Source: Gammaproteobacteria bacterium
GTDB taxonomy: Bacteria; Pseudomonadota; Gammaproteobacteria; Competibacterales; Competibacteraceae
NCBI GenBank assembly: GCA_024234995.1
Contig: JACKNF010000011.1
Location: 1-64,000 of the forward strand
DNA: 64,000 bases
Direction of reading: 5' to 3'
Below, piece by piece: positions 1 through 8,813 of the stretch (positions within the stretch are counted from its first letter, which is position 1; every line of letters begins with the position of its first letter). Both the position numbers and the translations under genes were made by a program. A model generated the notes under the pieces. It had not been told where the DNA came from, searched no databases, and saw only the letters and a list, made by a program, of their open reading frames with translations.

Positions 1-1053
1 GTTGCCAAAGAATTTCCAGCCGGTCGGTGTTTCGTAGCAGGACAATCCTAATTTGGCCGCTACCCGATCAGCCGCCTGACTGGTCGGCATCGAACGGGCA
101 ACGCCGCTGAGATGAGCGCGGTAGCCGGGTGCCAGTGTAGCGTTAGCTAGAATTACCGCGAGACTGTCGCTGGGCGTTACAAAGAAATGCCGGCCCAGCA
201 CCATGTTGCGGTCGCCGTCGCCGTCTGAGGCTGCGCCAAAGTCTGGTGCATCCGGCCCAAACAGGTAGTCAGCTAATTCTTTGGCGTAAACTAGATTTGG
301 ATCGGGATGACCGTGCCCGAAGTCTTCCAGGGGTATGCCGTTGACCACCGTACCCTGAGGCGCGCCCAAACGATTCTCAATAATCTCGCGGGCGTAGGGG
401 CCGGTTACGGCATGCATAGCATCGAAGCGCATCCGGAAGCCGCTCTTGAATAGCGCGCGGATTTTGTCAAAATCGAATAAATCTTCCATCAAGTCAGCGT
501 AATCGTTAACCGGATCAACAATATCCACTTGCATGTCGCCGACGAAGATTGTGCCGGTCTTATTCAGATCAATGTCAGGAGTGTTCAGTGTGTGATAGCG
601 ATTAATATGCAGACTGGCGGTGTAGATGGCTTCTGTAACCTTTTCTGGAGCGGGTCCGCCGTTTGGAGTATTGAATTTAATACCAAAATCTTCGTCAGGC
701 CCCCCTGGATTGTGGCTGGCTGACAGGATCAGACCTCCCCGTGCGTTGTGCTTGCGGATCATATGAGAGACTGCTGGGGTGGAGAAGATGCCGCCTTGAC
801 CAAGCAGTACCCGGGTACAGCCATTAGCAGCGGCGATGCGCAGGATTTTCTGGATGGCCTCCCGGTTATAGTAGCGGCCATCACCGCCTACCACTAACGG
901 TGCGTCTTCAAGCTCACGCTGTGTGTCAAAAACACACTGCACGAAATTTTCCAGGTAATGCGGTTGCTCGAAGACCTTGACTTTCTTGCGTAGACCCGAG
1001 GTACCGGGTTTTTGATCCTTGAACGGGTGGGTAGCAATGGTTTCGACGCTCAT
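1..1053 (-). CDS. pgm: Phosphoglucomutase, alpha-D-glucose specific (5' part, runs off left edge)
   Basis: Interconverts glucose-1-phosphate and glucose-6-phosphate in the cytosol, linking glycolysis to glycogen and sugar-nucleotide synthesis. The first 351 codons are present and the C-terminus lies outside the window. The N-terminus DQKPGTSGLRKKV, the phosphoserine loop SASHNPGGP (Ser113) and the metal loop DGDGDR (about residues 277-282) resemble the eukaryotic PGM1 type more than the E. coli Pgm type. The ATG at 1053 has AGGAGA about 8 bases upstream. It is transcribed away from its neighbours, and DUF2126 follows on the same strand upstream. It fits functionally with the branching enzyme at the far end of the window. 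Identification is firm; only the length is unknown. Confidence 0.95.
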   Translation of the reverse strand, partial: MSVETIATHPFKDQKPGTSGLRKKVKVFEQPHYLENFVQCVFDTQRELEDAPLVVGGDGRYYNREAIQKILRIAAANGCTRVLLGQGGIFSTPAVSHMIRKHNARGGLILSASHNPGGPDEDFGIKFNTPNGGPAPEKVTEAIYTASLHINRYHTLNTPDIDLNKTGTIFVGDMQVDIVDPVNDYADLMEDLFDFDKIRALFKSGFRMRFDAMHAVTGPYAREIIENRLGAPQGTVVNGIPLEDFGHGHPDPNLVYAKELADYLFGPDAPDFGAASDGDGDRNMVLGRHFFVTPSDSLAVILANATLAPGYRAHLSGVARSMPTSQAADRVAAKLGLSCYETPTGWKFFGN

Positions 1054-1137
1054 GATGCGAGGTTCTCCTGCGGAGTTTACTGGAATTTATTGGGGTATTA
1101 TGCGCCAGTTGCCGTTTACAGGGTAGAACAGGCGTGC

Positions 1138-3267
1138 TTACAACCAGCGTAAATCAAAAGTATAGGGTGTGATCGCTTCGGATGGCGGTTCTAGGGATGG
1201 TTTCGAGGGCGCAATATCTAGGACTTCAGTAACAAAACGCTCAGCGCAGCGGGTGGCAGCCTCCTCCAGATTGCGGGGCAAGCCATCGTAACCGCCACCC
1301 TGCGGCCGCCATTCGTGCAAAGTGACTTGCAAAGCGCCAGGATGGCGAGGGTGGCTCAATACTAGTTTTAGCGGCCCTTGCGCTTCTAAATTGGGGTGCA
1401 AGCCTGTCCAAGGTTTGAAACGCCGGTAGCGTACACCATACAATTTAGTTTCTCCGTCCAGTTCGTTCTCTCGACGCATCGGTAACCGGTAGCCGTTGAT
1501 CGTCAATTGCCAATCGGTTAGTGCTTCTTGTGCTGCGCCTGGTTGGGTGCGTAAGCTGATCTCTAACCGGGCAGTACTGGCGTCCACCAGCCGCGAATGA
1601 CCGTGCTCTTGTGACAGGGCATTACCCAGCAGCGGCCAGAAATCCAGTGCGTGCCGGACTGTTAACTGGCAGTCACCAAATGCTATTTGGCCTATTGAGT
1701 AATGTTGTTCATCCAGCAGTTCGGTGATGAGCGGCTGACCCAGTCCCAGACCAGCGCTGGCCAATTCATCTAGCACGTCCCATAAATCCGTGCGCAGATA
1801 GAAGGGCAAAGCAAACCGGTCATGTAGCTCTCGCCCCCAATGGATCAATTGGGGTAGTTTCGGCGATTGGCTGAGCATGGCAGTGATAGCGCGTAATAAT
1901 GCCGCCAGCGCCGTCAGCCGCTCTGGGGTGGGCGGCATGCGGAAGGCGCGAAATTCCACCAATCCTAACTGGCCGCGGCCAGTTAGATAAGGGTTCCATA
2001 GCTTCTCGATGTTAATCTCGGCGCGATGTGGATTACCAGCTGGATCAGCCAGGAACGGCGACAGCGTTTGCCAGAGCAGTTCCGGCGTCGGGTTGTCTTG
2101 ACGTCCCAGCAAGAACAGCGCTAGCGTGAGTTCCTCAAACAGATCGGTCGTGCGCTCATCAGCACGCGGTGCCTGGCTGGAACTGCCGATGAAATCGCCA
2201 GCAAAGTAGAATGAAAGGGCAGGATGGCGGTTGAAATAACCAATGAGTGCCGGTAATAGATGCGGGTGGGTCAAAAACGGACTGCGGTCAGGCGCCGGAC
2301 CACCCAGCGTCAGTTGGCCGCCACCGCCTGAATCTGTGATTTGGCCGTTGTAATGCAGGCGGTAAGGCGACAGCCCGGCAGCAGCGGCAGCGGCAAAACA
2401 AGCCCGGGTTTCTTGCAAGAAAGTGGTGGCGTCCAGGGCTGGGGCCATATTCGCTTCGACTACCGCTGGATCTGGGGTCAAAGTGGCCCAGGCGACCGAG
2501 GTGTCTACGGGTGGGGGAAAGCCAGCCAGGATGAGTGACGGTAATCCGGCAGCGTTAGCGGCTTCGCCAATCGCAGTCAGCAGGCTGAGGAATAGTTCTG
2601 TATCAGGACAGGCAGGTAACTCGACGCAGGGCACGGTAGTTTCGCCGAAGCCCTGCTCTGCGATACCAAGCAGAAAGATGCCTTGTTCCGCTAGTTCATC
2701 ACGGGGGCCTTGGAGCGGAATTGATTGGCTATGCAGGCTGGGCCGGGCCAGTCGAGGATCTCGCTCCGAATTGGCCAGTAGAGGCAAGGTATCGCAGCGG
2801 AATACCACACGCAGGCTGGGAGGAGTTTCGACAGTCAATAACAACGCTGGCCAGCCGCGCGCGCCAAGCCGCTGCGCCAGCCGTTCCCAGAAATCCTCGA
2901 GCAAACTGGCGGACGGCATGATAACAGAATCTGCTATTAGCGGGTCTGGCGGGCCAGACCAGACAGGTTGGCGGTCGCGGCGCCGGTAAAGTCCTAGGCT
3001 CCATCGCGGCAAGTCCTCCTTAGAGTATTGCCGGCCCAATGTCCGCAAAACCGCAGCACCCGGCGTCAAATTCAGTAATTCAGCCAGCATCTGCCGGGCA
3101 TGGCGTTCTTTGGTCGGGCCGAGGGCATTGGATAGCCATTCCGGGGCTTCGGAACAGCGGTCGGTGAAGGTTGGTTCAGCTCCGATCCAAATCGCCAGAT
3201 CGCGACGTTTGATCAGGTCATCATGGGAACGAAGGGCCTGTTCAAAGGCCGGTAGGTTAGTTTTCAT
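1138..3267 (-). CDS. DUF2126 family protein, putative amidoligase, stand-alone form
   Basis: This 709-residue protein matches the DUF2126 module usually found as the C-terminal part of about 1100-residue proteins that start with a transglutaminase-like domain. Recognised family signatures in order: WIGAEPTFTD near residue 30, LGPTKERHA, PRWSLGLYRR near 90, GGGGQLTLGGPAPDRSPFL near 315, the SSQAPRADE segment, and NPHRAEINIEKLWNP near 415. DUF2126 was proposed as a putative amidoligase; no reaction is proven as far as I know. The usual partners (transglutaminase, alpha-E, circularly permuted ATP-grasp) are not in the window. It lies 84 bases upstream of pgm on the same strand, so co-transcription is possible. 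The start ATG lacks a strong ribosome-binding site. Confidence 0.8.
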   Translation of the reverse strand: MKTNLPAFEQALRSHDDLIKRRDLAIWIGAEPTFTDRCSEAPEWLSNALGPTKERHARQMLAELLNLTPGAAVLRTLGRQYSKEDLPRWSLGLYRRRDRQPVWSGPPDPLIADSVIMPSASLLEDFWERLAQRLGARGWPALLLTVETPPSLRVVFRCDTLPLLANSERDPRLARPSLHSQSIPLQGPRDELAEQGIFLLGIAEQGFGETTVPCVELPACPDTELFLSLLTAIGEAANAAGLPSLILAGFPPPVDTSVAWATLTPDPAVVEANMAPALDATTFLQETRACFAAAAAAGLSPYRLHYNGQITDSGGGGQLTLGGPAPDRSPFLTHPHLLPALIGYFNRHPALSFYFAGDFIGSSSQAPRADERTTDLFEELTLALFLLGRQDNPTPELLWQTLSPFLADPAGNPHRAEINIEKLWNPYLTGRGQLGLVEFRAFRMPPTPERLTALAALLRAITAMLSQSPKLPQLIHWGRELHDRFALPFYLRTDLWDVLDELASAGLGLGQPLITELLDEQHYSIGQIAFGDCQLTVRHALDFWPLLGNALSQEHGHSRLVDASTARLEISLRTQPGAAQEALTDWQLTINGYRLPMRRENELDGETKLYGVRYRRFKPWTGLHPNLEAQGPLKLVLSHPRHPGALQVTLHEWRPQGGGYDGLPRNLEEAATRCAERFVTEVLDIAPSKPSLEPPSEAITPYTFDLRWL

Positions 3268-3361
3268 GCGCCAAAGAGTTTTATCTGTGAGCGAATTGGC
3301 GCGGCATTCTACGGGATTTCATAGTCGGTAGGTAGAAAGAATTGGCTGTGTGTTCATGCAT

Positions 3362-4087
3362 TCAAGGCTTGCTGCTGGCGCGAGCGAGGACCCAGACCTC
3401 AATATTTACAACACCACCCGCCCGTAGGATACGGGCGCATTCGGAGATGGTGCTGGTGGTGGTCATGACGTCATCGATTAAGGCGACTCGCGATCCGGTC
3501 AAAGAATGATTGAGTACGAAAGCACCCAGCGGATTGGTTTGGCGGGTGTGAGTGTCTAGTAAAGTCTGTGGAGTCGTGTAGCGGATGCGTCGCAGGCCTT
3601 CAGCTTGCAGTGGAATGTTTAGACGACGGGCGGCGGTGCGTGCTAATTCTAATGCCTGGTTGAAGCCTCGCTCGCGCAGACGCATTGAATGCAAGGGGAC
3701 AGGAACAATACAGTCTGGCCAAGGGCCACCGCGTTCGGCAAGTGCTTCAGCAAACAATATGCTTAACAATCGGGCATAGCTCAGCCGGGCACTGAATTTG
3801 AGCTGGCGAATTAAAAAATTTATGGGTGGCTGATAGCAAAAAGGTGCGAATGCACGGTCATAGGGAGGAGGGTGTGAACAGCAGTGACCACAAAGGCCAG
3901 CTTGACCTGCGGGTAATGGGAGGGCGCAAATGGTACAGGCAGAGACGTTACGCGGTAGATCGGCGGCGCAACCTGCGCACAGGTCGCGCCCTGCTTCGCC
4001 TGCTGCTCCACATAGCAGGCAGATGGGAGGGAGTAGAAGATATTGCAATTGCCCCAATAAAGTGACAATTTGATGATGCATTCTCAT
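3362..4087 (-). CDS. comF: ComF/GntX family phosphoribosyltransferase-like protein
   Basis: ComF proteins pair a zinc-ribbon-like N-terminus with a type I phosphoribosyltransferase fold and are linked to DNA uptake in some bacteria; the exact substrate is unknown. Visible here: CxxC pairs in the first 70 residues (CLLCG, CAGC, CTIC, CGHC), the ComF signature VPVPLHSMRLRERGFNQA in the middle, and the PRPP loop VALIDDVMTTTST near the C-terminus. The reading frame can begin at a TTG at 4096, but the ATG at 4087 gives the usual short N-terminus; neither has a clear ribosome-binding site. In enterobacteria the homologue lies next to bioH, which is about 2.3 kb away here on the other strand. Confidence 0.88.
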   Translation of the reverse strand: MRMHHQIVTLLGQLQYLLLPPICLLCGAAGEAGRDLCAGCAADLPRNVSACTICALPLPAGQAGLCGHCCSHPPPYDRAFAPFCYQPPINFLIRQLKFSARLSYARLLSILFAEALAERGGPWPDCIVPVPLHSMRLRERGFNQALELARTAARRLNIPLQAEGLRRIRYTTPQTLLDTHTRQTNPLGAFVLNHSLTGSRVALIDDVMTTTSTISECARILRAGGVVNIEVWVLARASSKP

Positions 4088-4168
4088 GGTTGACAAGGAC
4101 GATAGTGTTCCTGAACATGATGGGCCGATGCAGGTATTTTTCTAATTTCCATTAAATTAAGGATTGGA

Positions 4169-4594
4169 ATGATGCATATTCTGGAGCAGGCTGAAAATAC
4201 GGTAATTGGCAAAATCGCGCGAGGGGCTTCCGCTAAACGGGCGTCTGCCCTGATGAATTATGGCAACCTGATCGCAGTTCTAATCCCGTTCCCGCTGCTG
4301 ATCTTCTGGTTTGGCGCTTCGATGCTGGTCTACGCAATGAACCGCCATCATCCTGACCCCAAGGTTGGTCACTATACTCAACAAGCAGCTTACCGGTTTT
4401 ACGGGATTACCGGATGTTTTGTTGTCGTCGCCACCTTCATTCCGGGTAATGGATGGGGTTGGCACTTGCTGGCCTGGATCGTAGCAGCGTTAATCCTAAT
4501 TCCCTGGTCGATCCTTGACTTACGAAGAATTTACCACGATCAATGGTTAGATATTCCCCTGGATGATCAGGGGCATCCATTGTCCAGCGCATAA
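4169..4594 (+). CDS. Conserved hypothetical small membrane protein
   Basis: A 141-residue protein with two likely membrane segments, about residues 33-55 (hydrophobic run with LIPFPLLIFWFGASMLVYA) and about 84-112. A basic linker with HHPDPKVGHYTQQ lies between them, and the C-terminus is hydrophilic. AAGGA lies upstream of the two consecutive ATG codons at 4169 and 4172. I recognise no named family. The charge pattern puts both ends most likely on the cytoplasmic side. No operon partner is evident: the gene is divergent from comF and separated by about 800 bases from the next plus-strand gene. Confidence 0.7.
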   Translation: MMHILEQAENTVIGKIARGASAKRASALMNYGNLIAVLIPFPLLIFWFGASMLVYAMNRHHPDPKVGHYTQQAAYRFYGITGCFVVVATFIPGNGWGWHLLAWIVAALILIPWSILDLRRIYHDQWLDIPLDDQGHPLSSA

Positions 4595-5384
4595 TCTCGC
4601 CGAGGTTGTGAAAATAAGATTTGTAGTTCATAACTATCATAAAGATATGGATTTTTTTGTTCTTTGAAGAGTGAACCGAATGAACGAGTACGATCCAAAG
4701 CTGGCTGAAGAGGCCAGTTAGACTCTGCAAATATGAAGCAAAGAACGGTTGAGTGGGTGAGCGAATATTTTCAAGCAGCATATTCAGAAATAGCAGGGTG
4801 CTTTGGCGCATTCAACCGGTCTCTCGTTTCCTAGTTAATATTAAATTTAGATGAAAGCACTGATCGGGTCGAAATCGATATCTCCTTGATTCATCGGGGG
4901 CTGTACGAAATCGGCTAATGCTGGCAACTCAACTGGATTTCAGTGACTCAGAAGTATGTAACAACCGCGATTTGCGAGATGGTGATGGTTAGTATGTTGA
5001 TGCGGGTTGAAGCGGTGCTATTGAGTGGCCAGCAGGTGCTGTCCGTCTGTGTAGAAGGCACGTTGCATTATCTGAGTCTGCAGGTGGCGGCAGGCACTTT
5101 TGAATTGGCTGGATGGGAAGGTGCTTATTTAGGAGCTGATATCCATTTTTGTGTTGCTTAGGTCGAAGCTGTCCATCCCAATAGGATGGATCTGCCAGTT
5201 CCCTGCCACGGCATATCGAGAATGCCTGTCCATAAACTGATCTGGTGTTTGCCGCTTTGAATTAGGTAGGCAGTGCGCGTCGATCATTAGGAGGACGGGT
5301 GATGGATGGCGTGGACGATCTCTAGCAATGCATCGGAATTGACTGCTGGTATTTTGATGCGCAAACCACTCAATGCGAGGTGTT
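4595..5384. other. Long intergenic stretch with weak coding signal and a hairpin
   Basis: No recognisable gene. A plus-strand frame of 72 codons at 4943-5161 reads as a plausible beta-rich small protein (GTLHYLSLQVAAGTFELAGW) but has no ribosome-binding site or recognised homology, so I do not call it. Just after its stop is a perfect 7-bp hairpin (TCCATCC at 5172-5178, GGATGGA at 5184-5190) with no T run. At 5289-5294 a strong AGGAGG precedes a seven-codon frame, ATG at 5302 to TAG at 5325, about 60 bases before the GGDEF gene. The rest is AT-rich spacer. Confidence 0.4.
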
Positions 5385-6386
5385 ATGAGCCATCTAGTTC
5401 ACTCCTTGAGGGATTTCGGATTGCCATCTTTCCTACAGGATCTGGCTGGCGTGGTGATTGCGTTGCTGGATGAGAGCGGCAATGTGCTAGCTGCCAACCA
5501 GGGTTTCCTGCGGTTAATACCGCCAGCGGCGGTCTCTGACCAGTCTTGGGATGTCCGTTCGTGGGTTATCAATCCTCGTCTTGAGGATATGCACGCGCTG
5601 GTGCCGTACCACGGTGGTTTGCTGCTGTTATATCGGGGCATCCTGAATGTGGCATATAAGGACAAACCCTGTTATTCCTTGCAGGGGCATGTCTATCGCT
5701 GGCAACAAGGTCGATTGCTGGTGGCGGCTGAGTATGACGTGGAAGGACTGGAGATATTGGGTGCAACAATGATGCGGCTTAATGAGGAACTGGCGGAGAC
5801 GCAGCGTCAATTACTTGGAGCTAATCGGGAATTAGGGCGTAATGAGGCAACAATCCAGGAATCGATACATACGGATCCGCTGACGGGTGTCGGTAATCGG
5901 CAGCGCCTTGATGATGCGCTCGCGATCGAAGTTGAGCGCAGCCAGCGTTACAATCATCCGTTGTGCCTTCTGATTACTGATCTGGATCACTTTAAGGATG
6001 TTAACGACCATTATGGCGTCACGCTGGGTGACGAAGTACTAAAGCGATTTGCTGGATTGTTGCGCGAACATTGCCGGCAGAATGATTTGGTGGCCCGTTT
6101 CGGCGGTGAGGAATTTGCAATTTTATTGCCTGATATACCGCTTGAAAATACAATTGCTTGCGTGAAACGCATTCGTTGTAAGCTGGAATCGCAACCCTTG
6201 GTCGAGCAGGTTGGACGGGTCACAGCCAGCTTCGGTGTGGCAATGCGATCTGTGGAGGAAGATGGCGCCAGCCTGATGAGGCGTGCTGATCAAGCATTGT
6301 ACCGCTCAAAGAATGAGGGTCGTAATCGGATTACCCAATCTATTGTTGCCGGGCAGAACGCTGTGCCAGATGTGGGCTGTTGTTAG
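5385..6386 (+). CDS. Diguanylate cyclase (GGDEF domain) with N-terminal sensor region
   Basis: Predicted to make the second messenger cyclic di-GMP from two GTP. The first 125 residues resemble a degenerate PAS-like sensor (GVVIALLDESGNVLAANQGF). A short coiled coil follows (about 130-160), then a complete GGDEF domain starting at DPLTGVGNR. The active-site loop is GGEEF at residues 240-244. The inhibitory I-site RQND sits five residues before it, so product feedback inhibition is expected. No EAL domain and no membrane segment are present, so it is probably cytosolic. An in-frame ATG at 5373 overlaps the ribosome-binding site GAGG (5377-5380), so I take the ATG at 5385. A PilZ receptor gene lies at 17.4 kb. 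Confidence 0.9.
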   Translation: MSHLVHSLRDFGLPSFLQDLAGVVIALLDESGNVLAANQGFLRLIPPAAVSDQSWDVRSWVINPRLEDMHALVPYHGGLLLLYRGILNVAYKDKPCYSLQGHVYRWQQGRLLVAAEYDVEGLEILGATMMRLNEELAETQRQLLGANRELGRNEATIQESIHTDPLTGVGNRQRLDDALAIEVERSQRYNHPLCLLITDLDHFKDVNDHYGVTLGDEVLKRFAGLLREHCRQNDLVARFGGEEFAILLPDIPLENTIACVKRIRCKLESQPLVEQVGRVTASFGVAMRSVEEDGASLMRRADQALYRSKNEGRNRITQSIVAGQNAVPDVGCC

Positions 6387-6413
6387 CTGTTTTATCAGGA
6401 TAAATATTCAGTT

Positions 6414-7208
6414 ATGACCACTTTCCCCGTTCGGATGCTCTATACGCGCACTGCTGGTCAAGGCCCGGATGTGGTGTTAGTGCATGGTTGGGGTATGCAT
6501 TCCGGCATTTGGAAAGATGTTGCCGAGAGCCTGACCGGCTATCACCGGGTCACGGTATTGGACTTGCCCGGTCATGGCTACAGCCAGGAATTACCTGGGC
6601 TTGGATCCACTCTCAACGATTGGGCATCGGCAGTGATAGCAGCGGCGCCGGCGCCGGCGGCCTGGGTTGGCTGGTCGCTGGGTGGATTAGTCGCTCAACA
6701 GGTTGCCTTGATGGCCCCGGAACGACTGAGCCGGCTAGTGTTGGTCAATAGCACGCCTTGCTTTGTTCAGCAGCCTTCTTGGCCGTATGCTATTGCATTA
6801 CCGGTATTGCGCCGCTTCGCTGAAGAATTGCGCCAGGATTACCGGATGGTACTGAAGCGGTTCATCGCATTGGAAGTTTACGGCAGCGAACACGCCAGCG
6901 CCCAATTGAAACAACTCAAGGCAATGCTGTTCCAGCACGGCGAGCCGGACATCTGTGCGCTGAAAGATGGATTAGCGATTTTGGAAACCAGCGATCTGCG
7001 TGCCGATCTGGCAAAGATAACTTGTCCGGTCCTATTGTTGATGGGGCAGCGTGATCAACTGGTGCCGATGGAAGCCGGAGAAGCGATGCTCACGCAATTG
7101 CTGAATGCGCGTTTGCGGGTGTTTGCCCGTGCTGGTCACGCGCCATTCTTTTCACATCTACCGGAATTTATTGCCGAACTGCGAGCATTTCTTGATGCAT
7201 CACGATAG
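6414..7208 (+). CDS. bioH: Pimeloyl-ACP methyl ester carboxylesterase
   Basis: Removes the methyl group from pimeloyl-ACP methyl ester, ending the BioC-BioH route to the biotin pimelate moiety. It is an alpha/beta hydrolase of 264 residues, close to the E. coli length. The oxyanion region is VHGWGMHSGIW. The nucleophile is Ser88 in GWSLGG, with Asp214 (RDQLVP) and His242 (GHAPFF) completing the triad; the spacing matches E. coli Ser82/Asp207/His235. Its last 14 bases overlap the start of bioC, so the two are translationally coupled. The other biotin genes (bioB, bioF, bioD) are not in the window. Confidence 0.95.
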   Translation: MTTFPVRMLYTRTAGQGPDVVLVHGWGMHSGIWKDVAESLTGYHRVTVLDLPGHGYSQELPGLGSTLNDWASAVIAAAPAPAAWVGWSLGGLVAQQVALMAPERLSRLVLVNSTPCFVQQPSWPYAIALPVLRRFAEELRQDYRMVLKRFIALEVYGSEHASAQLKQLKAMLFQHGEPDICALKDGLAILETSDLRADLAKITCPVLLLMGQRDQLVPMEAGEAMLTQLLNARLRVFARAGHAPFFSHLPEFIAELRAFLDASR

Positions 7209-8100
7209 TGTGGGATTGCCGTTCGAGCTCGATCGAAACCTGCTAAGGCGTGCTTTTGAGCGGGCAGCAGCTGGTTACGACAAAGCGGCATTCCTGCATC
7301 GCGAAGTTGGTGTCCGTTTGCTGGATCGGTTGGATCTGATCAAATTAAAACCGGAGATCGTTCTCGATGCTGGCTGTGGAACCGGCAGTATCACAGTGGG
7401 GTTGATGAGGAAGTACCGTAAGGCATGTGTCATTGGTCTGGAACGGGCACCGGCTATGCTTGCGAAAGCGCGCAAGCATGCTCCCTGGTTTCGCACTCTG
7501 CACGGCTTAGCGGGCGAACCCGAACTCCTACCCTTGGCCGATGCGTGTTGTGACCTGATCTTTTCTAATCTAGCCCTGCCTTGGGCAACTGATCTGGATC
7601 GGGTGCTGGCCGAATTCCGCCGGGTGCTTAGACCCGGCGGTGCCTTGCTATTTAGCACCCTTGGCCCTGATACTTTGCTGGAACTTCGACGTAGCTGGGC
7701 TGCTGCCGGTAGTAGTTACAATCACGTTAACGCTTTCTTCGATCTGCATGATATCGGTGATGCGTTGTTGCGGGCGCGGTTAGTTGATCCGGTAATGGAT
7801 GTGGAGCGGTTGACTCTCACCTATGCGCACGTGGATGGTTTGATGCACGATCTGAAAACACTAGGTGCTCGCAATATGACTCTAGGCCGCCCCCTTTGCC
7901 TCACAGGCAAGATGCGGTGGCAAGCGGTGCGGAAAGCCTATGAGCAGCAACGCCGGCCCGATGGTCTCTTACCAGTTAGTTGCGAGGTCATTTACGGTCA
8001 TGCTTGGGGACCGGTTTCCTATCCATCCCGGCCCAGCGCTGAGGAAGGCCCCGTAGTCTTTCCATTATCACAATTGCGCTGGCGTAATCCCCTTATCTAG
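7195..8100 (+). CDS. bioC: Malonyl-ACP O-methyltransferase
   Basis: Methylates malonyl-ACP with S-adenosylmethionine so that it can prime fatty acid synthesis for pimelate, the first step of biotin synthesis in this route. The 301-residue protein has the class I methyltransferase glycine motif LDAGCGTGSI near residue 60 and the later RVLRPGGALLFSTLGPDTL motif typical of BioC. The reading frame extends upstream to 7105 inside bioH, but the ATG at 7195 gives the conserved BioC N-terminus (RAFERAAAGYDKAAFLHREV) and a 14-base overlap with bioH. The stop codon falls inside an 18-bp tandem duplication. Confidence 0.95.
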   Translation: MHHDSVGLPFELDRNLLRRAFERAAAGYDKAAFLHREVGVRLLDRLDLIKLKPEIVLDAGCGTGSITVGLMRKYRKACVIGLERAPAMLAKARKHAPWFRTLHGLAGEPELLPLADACCDLIFSNLALPWATDLDRVLAEFRRVLRPGGALLFSTLGPDTLLELRRSWAAAGSSYNHVNAFFDLHDIGDALLRARLVDPVMDVERLTLTYAHVDGLMHDLKTLGARNMTLGRPLCLTGKMRWQAVRKAYEQQRRPDGLLPVSCEVIYGHAWGPVSYPSRPSAEEGPVVFPLSQLRWRNPLI

Positions 8101-8126
8101 CTCTTACCCCTTATCTAGCTCTTACC
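8091..8126. repeat. 18-bp perfect tandem duplication over the bioC stop codon
   Basis: CCTTATCTAGCTCTTACC occurs at 8091-8108 and immediately again at 8109-8126. The first copy contains the bioC stop TAG (8098-8100). Because 18 is a multiple of three, the second copy repeats the same stop in frame. It looks like a recent slippage or duplication product. Confidence 0.9.
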
Positions 8127-8142
8127 TCTCTCCTGCAACCTC

Positions 8143-8177
8143 TTGACAAAATTTCTGTATCAAGTTACTTGTTAATT
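8143..8177 (+). promoter_or_regulatory. Candidate promoter of the cytochrome oxidase operon
   Basis: A perfect TTGACA hexamer lies at 8143-8148, about 60 bases before the DUF2244 start. The sequence 16-18 bases downstream is only a poor match to TATAAT, so this may be a weak or activated promoter. The assignment rests mainly on the -35 box and position. Confidence 0.3.
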
Positions 8178-8206
8178 AGGCAAAACAAGCAGGGGAATTC
8201 CGGGCC

Positions 8207-8689
8207 ATGATCGCGGATATGGGTTGTACCACTGAGTGCCAATATTGCTTTGTGCTGCGTCCCAACCGCTCGCTGTCTTGGCGGCAAACGGTAATGGTGT
8301 TTGCGAGCTTCTGCGTCATTACTCTGGCCCTCGTGCTACCCCTGGTGGCCATGGGTTTTTGGCCGGTATTGCCGTTTGCCGGTCTGGAACTGCTGGCGGT
8401 GGGAACCGGTCTTTATCTGGTCGCCTGCCGCTGCCATGAGCGGGAAGTTATCTGTATTGCTGCCGATACGATTCGTATCGAGCGAGGTCGGCAAAAGCCG
8501 GAACAGTCCCTGACGCTGGCGCGGGCATGGGCGCACGTCGTCCTCAAGGCCTGTCCACGACAGTGGTATCCGAGTCGGTTGCTGATCCGCGTTCATGGTC
8601 AAACAGTCGAGGTCGGCCGCTTCCTGGTCGAAGAGGAACGTCGACAACTGGCCAAGGACCTGAACCGTTGTCTCTGCATTAATCCATAA
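8207..8689 (+). CDS. DUF2244 integral membrane protein
   Basis: A 160-residue protein with the family N-terminus LRPNRSLSW, two closely spaced membrane segments (about residues 29-50 and 55-75), and a cytoplasmic C-terminal domain with the basic RIERGRQKPE stretch. DUF2244 proteins are often found directly upstream of cytochrome c oxidase genes, as here (coxB starts 125 bases later), but their role is not established. AGGGG lies 12 bases before the ATG at 8207; a second ATG at 8219 is an alternative. It is probably the first gene of the cox operon and may have an assembly or membrane-insertion role. Confidence 0.8.
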   Translation: MIADMGCTTECQYCFVLRPNRSLSWRQTVMVFASFCVITLALVLPLVAMGFWPVLPFAGLELLAVGTGLYLVACRCHEREVICIAADTIRIERGRQKPEQSLTLARAWAHVVLKACPRQWYPSRLLIRVHGQTVEVGRFLVEEERRQLAKDLNRCLCINP

Positions 8690-8813
8690 ATTTTTTATTA
8701 GGTCGTAAATGACGGGCCGGAATGCAATCTGGCAGTCAGCGTGTTTTTTTGTATTTCATTTTTGCGTTACCGGTTCCACGGTCCGGAGCGCATTCAACCA
8801 TCGGGAGAGGGGT

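Noticed and set aside
2423..2989. 188-codon plus-strand frame inside the DUF2126 gene
   Set aside because: The minus-strand protein has clear family motifs along the same DNA; the plus frame is low-complexity Ser/Arg and lacks a start signal.
4943..5161. 72-codon frame in the gap before the GGDEF gene
   Set aside because: No ribosome-binding site, no recognised family and no operon context; kept only as a note in the intergenic entry.
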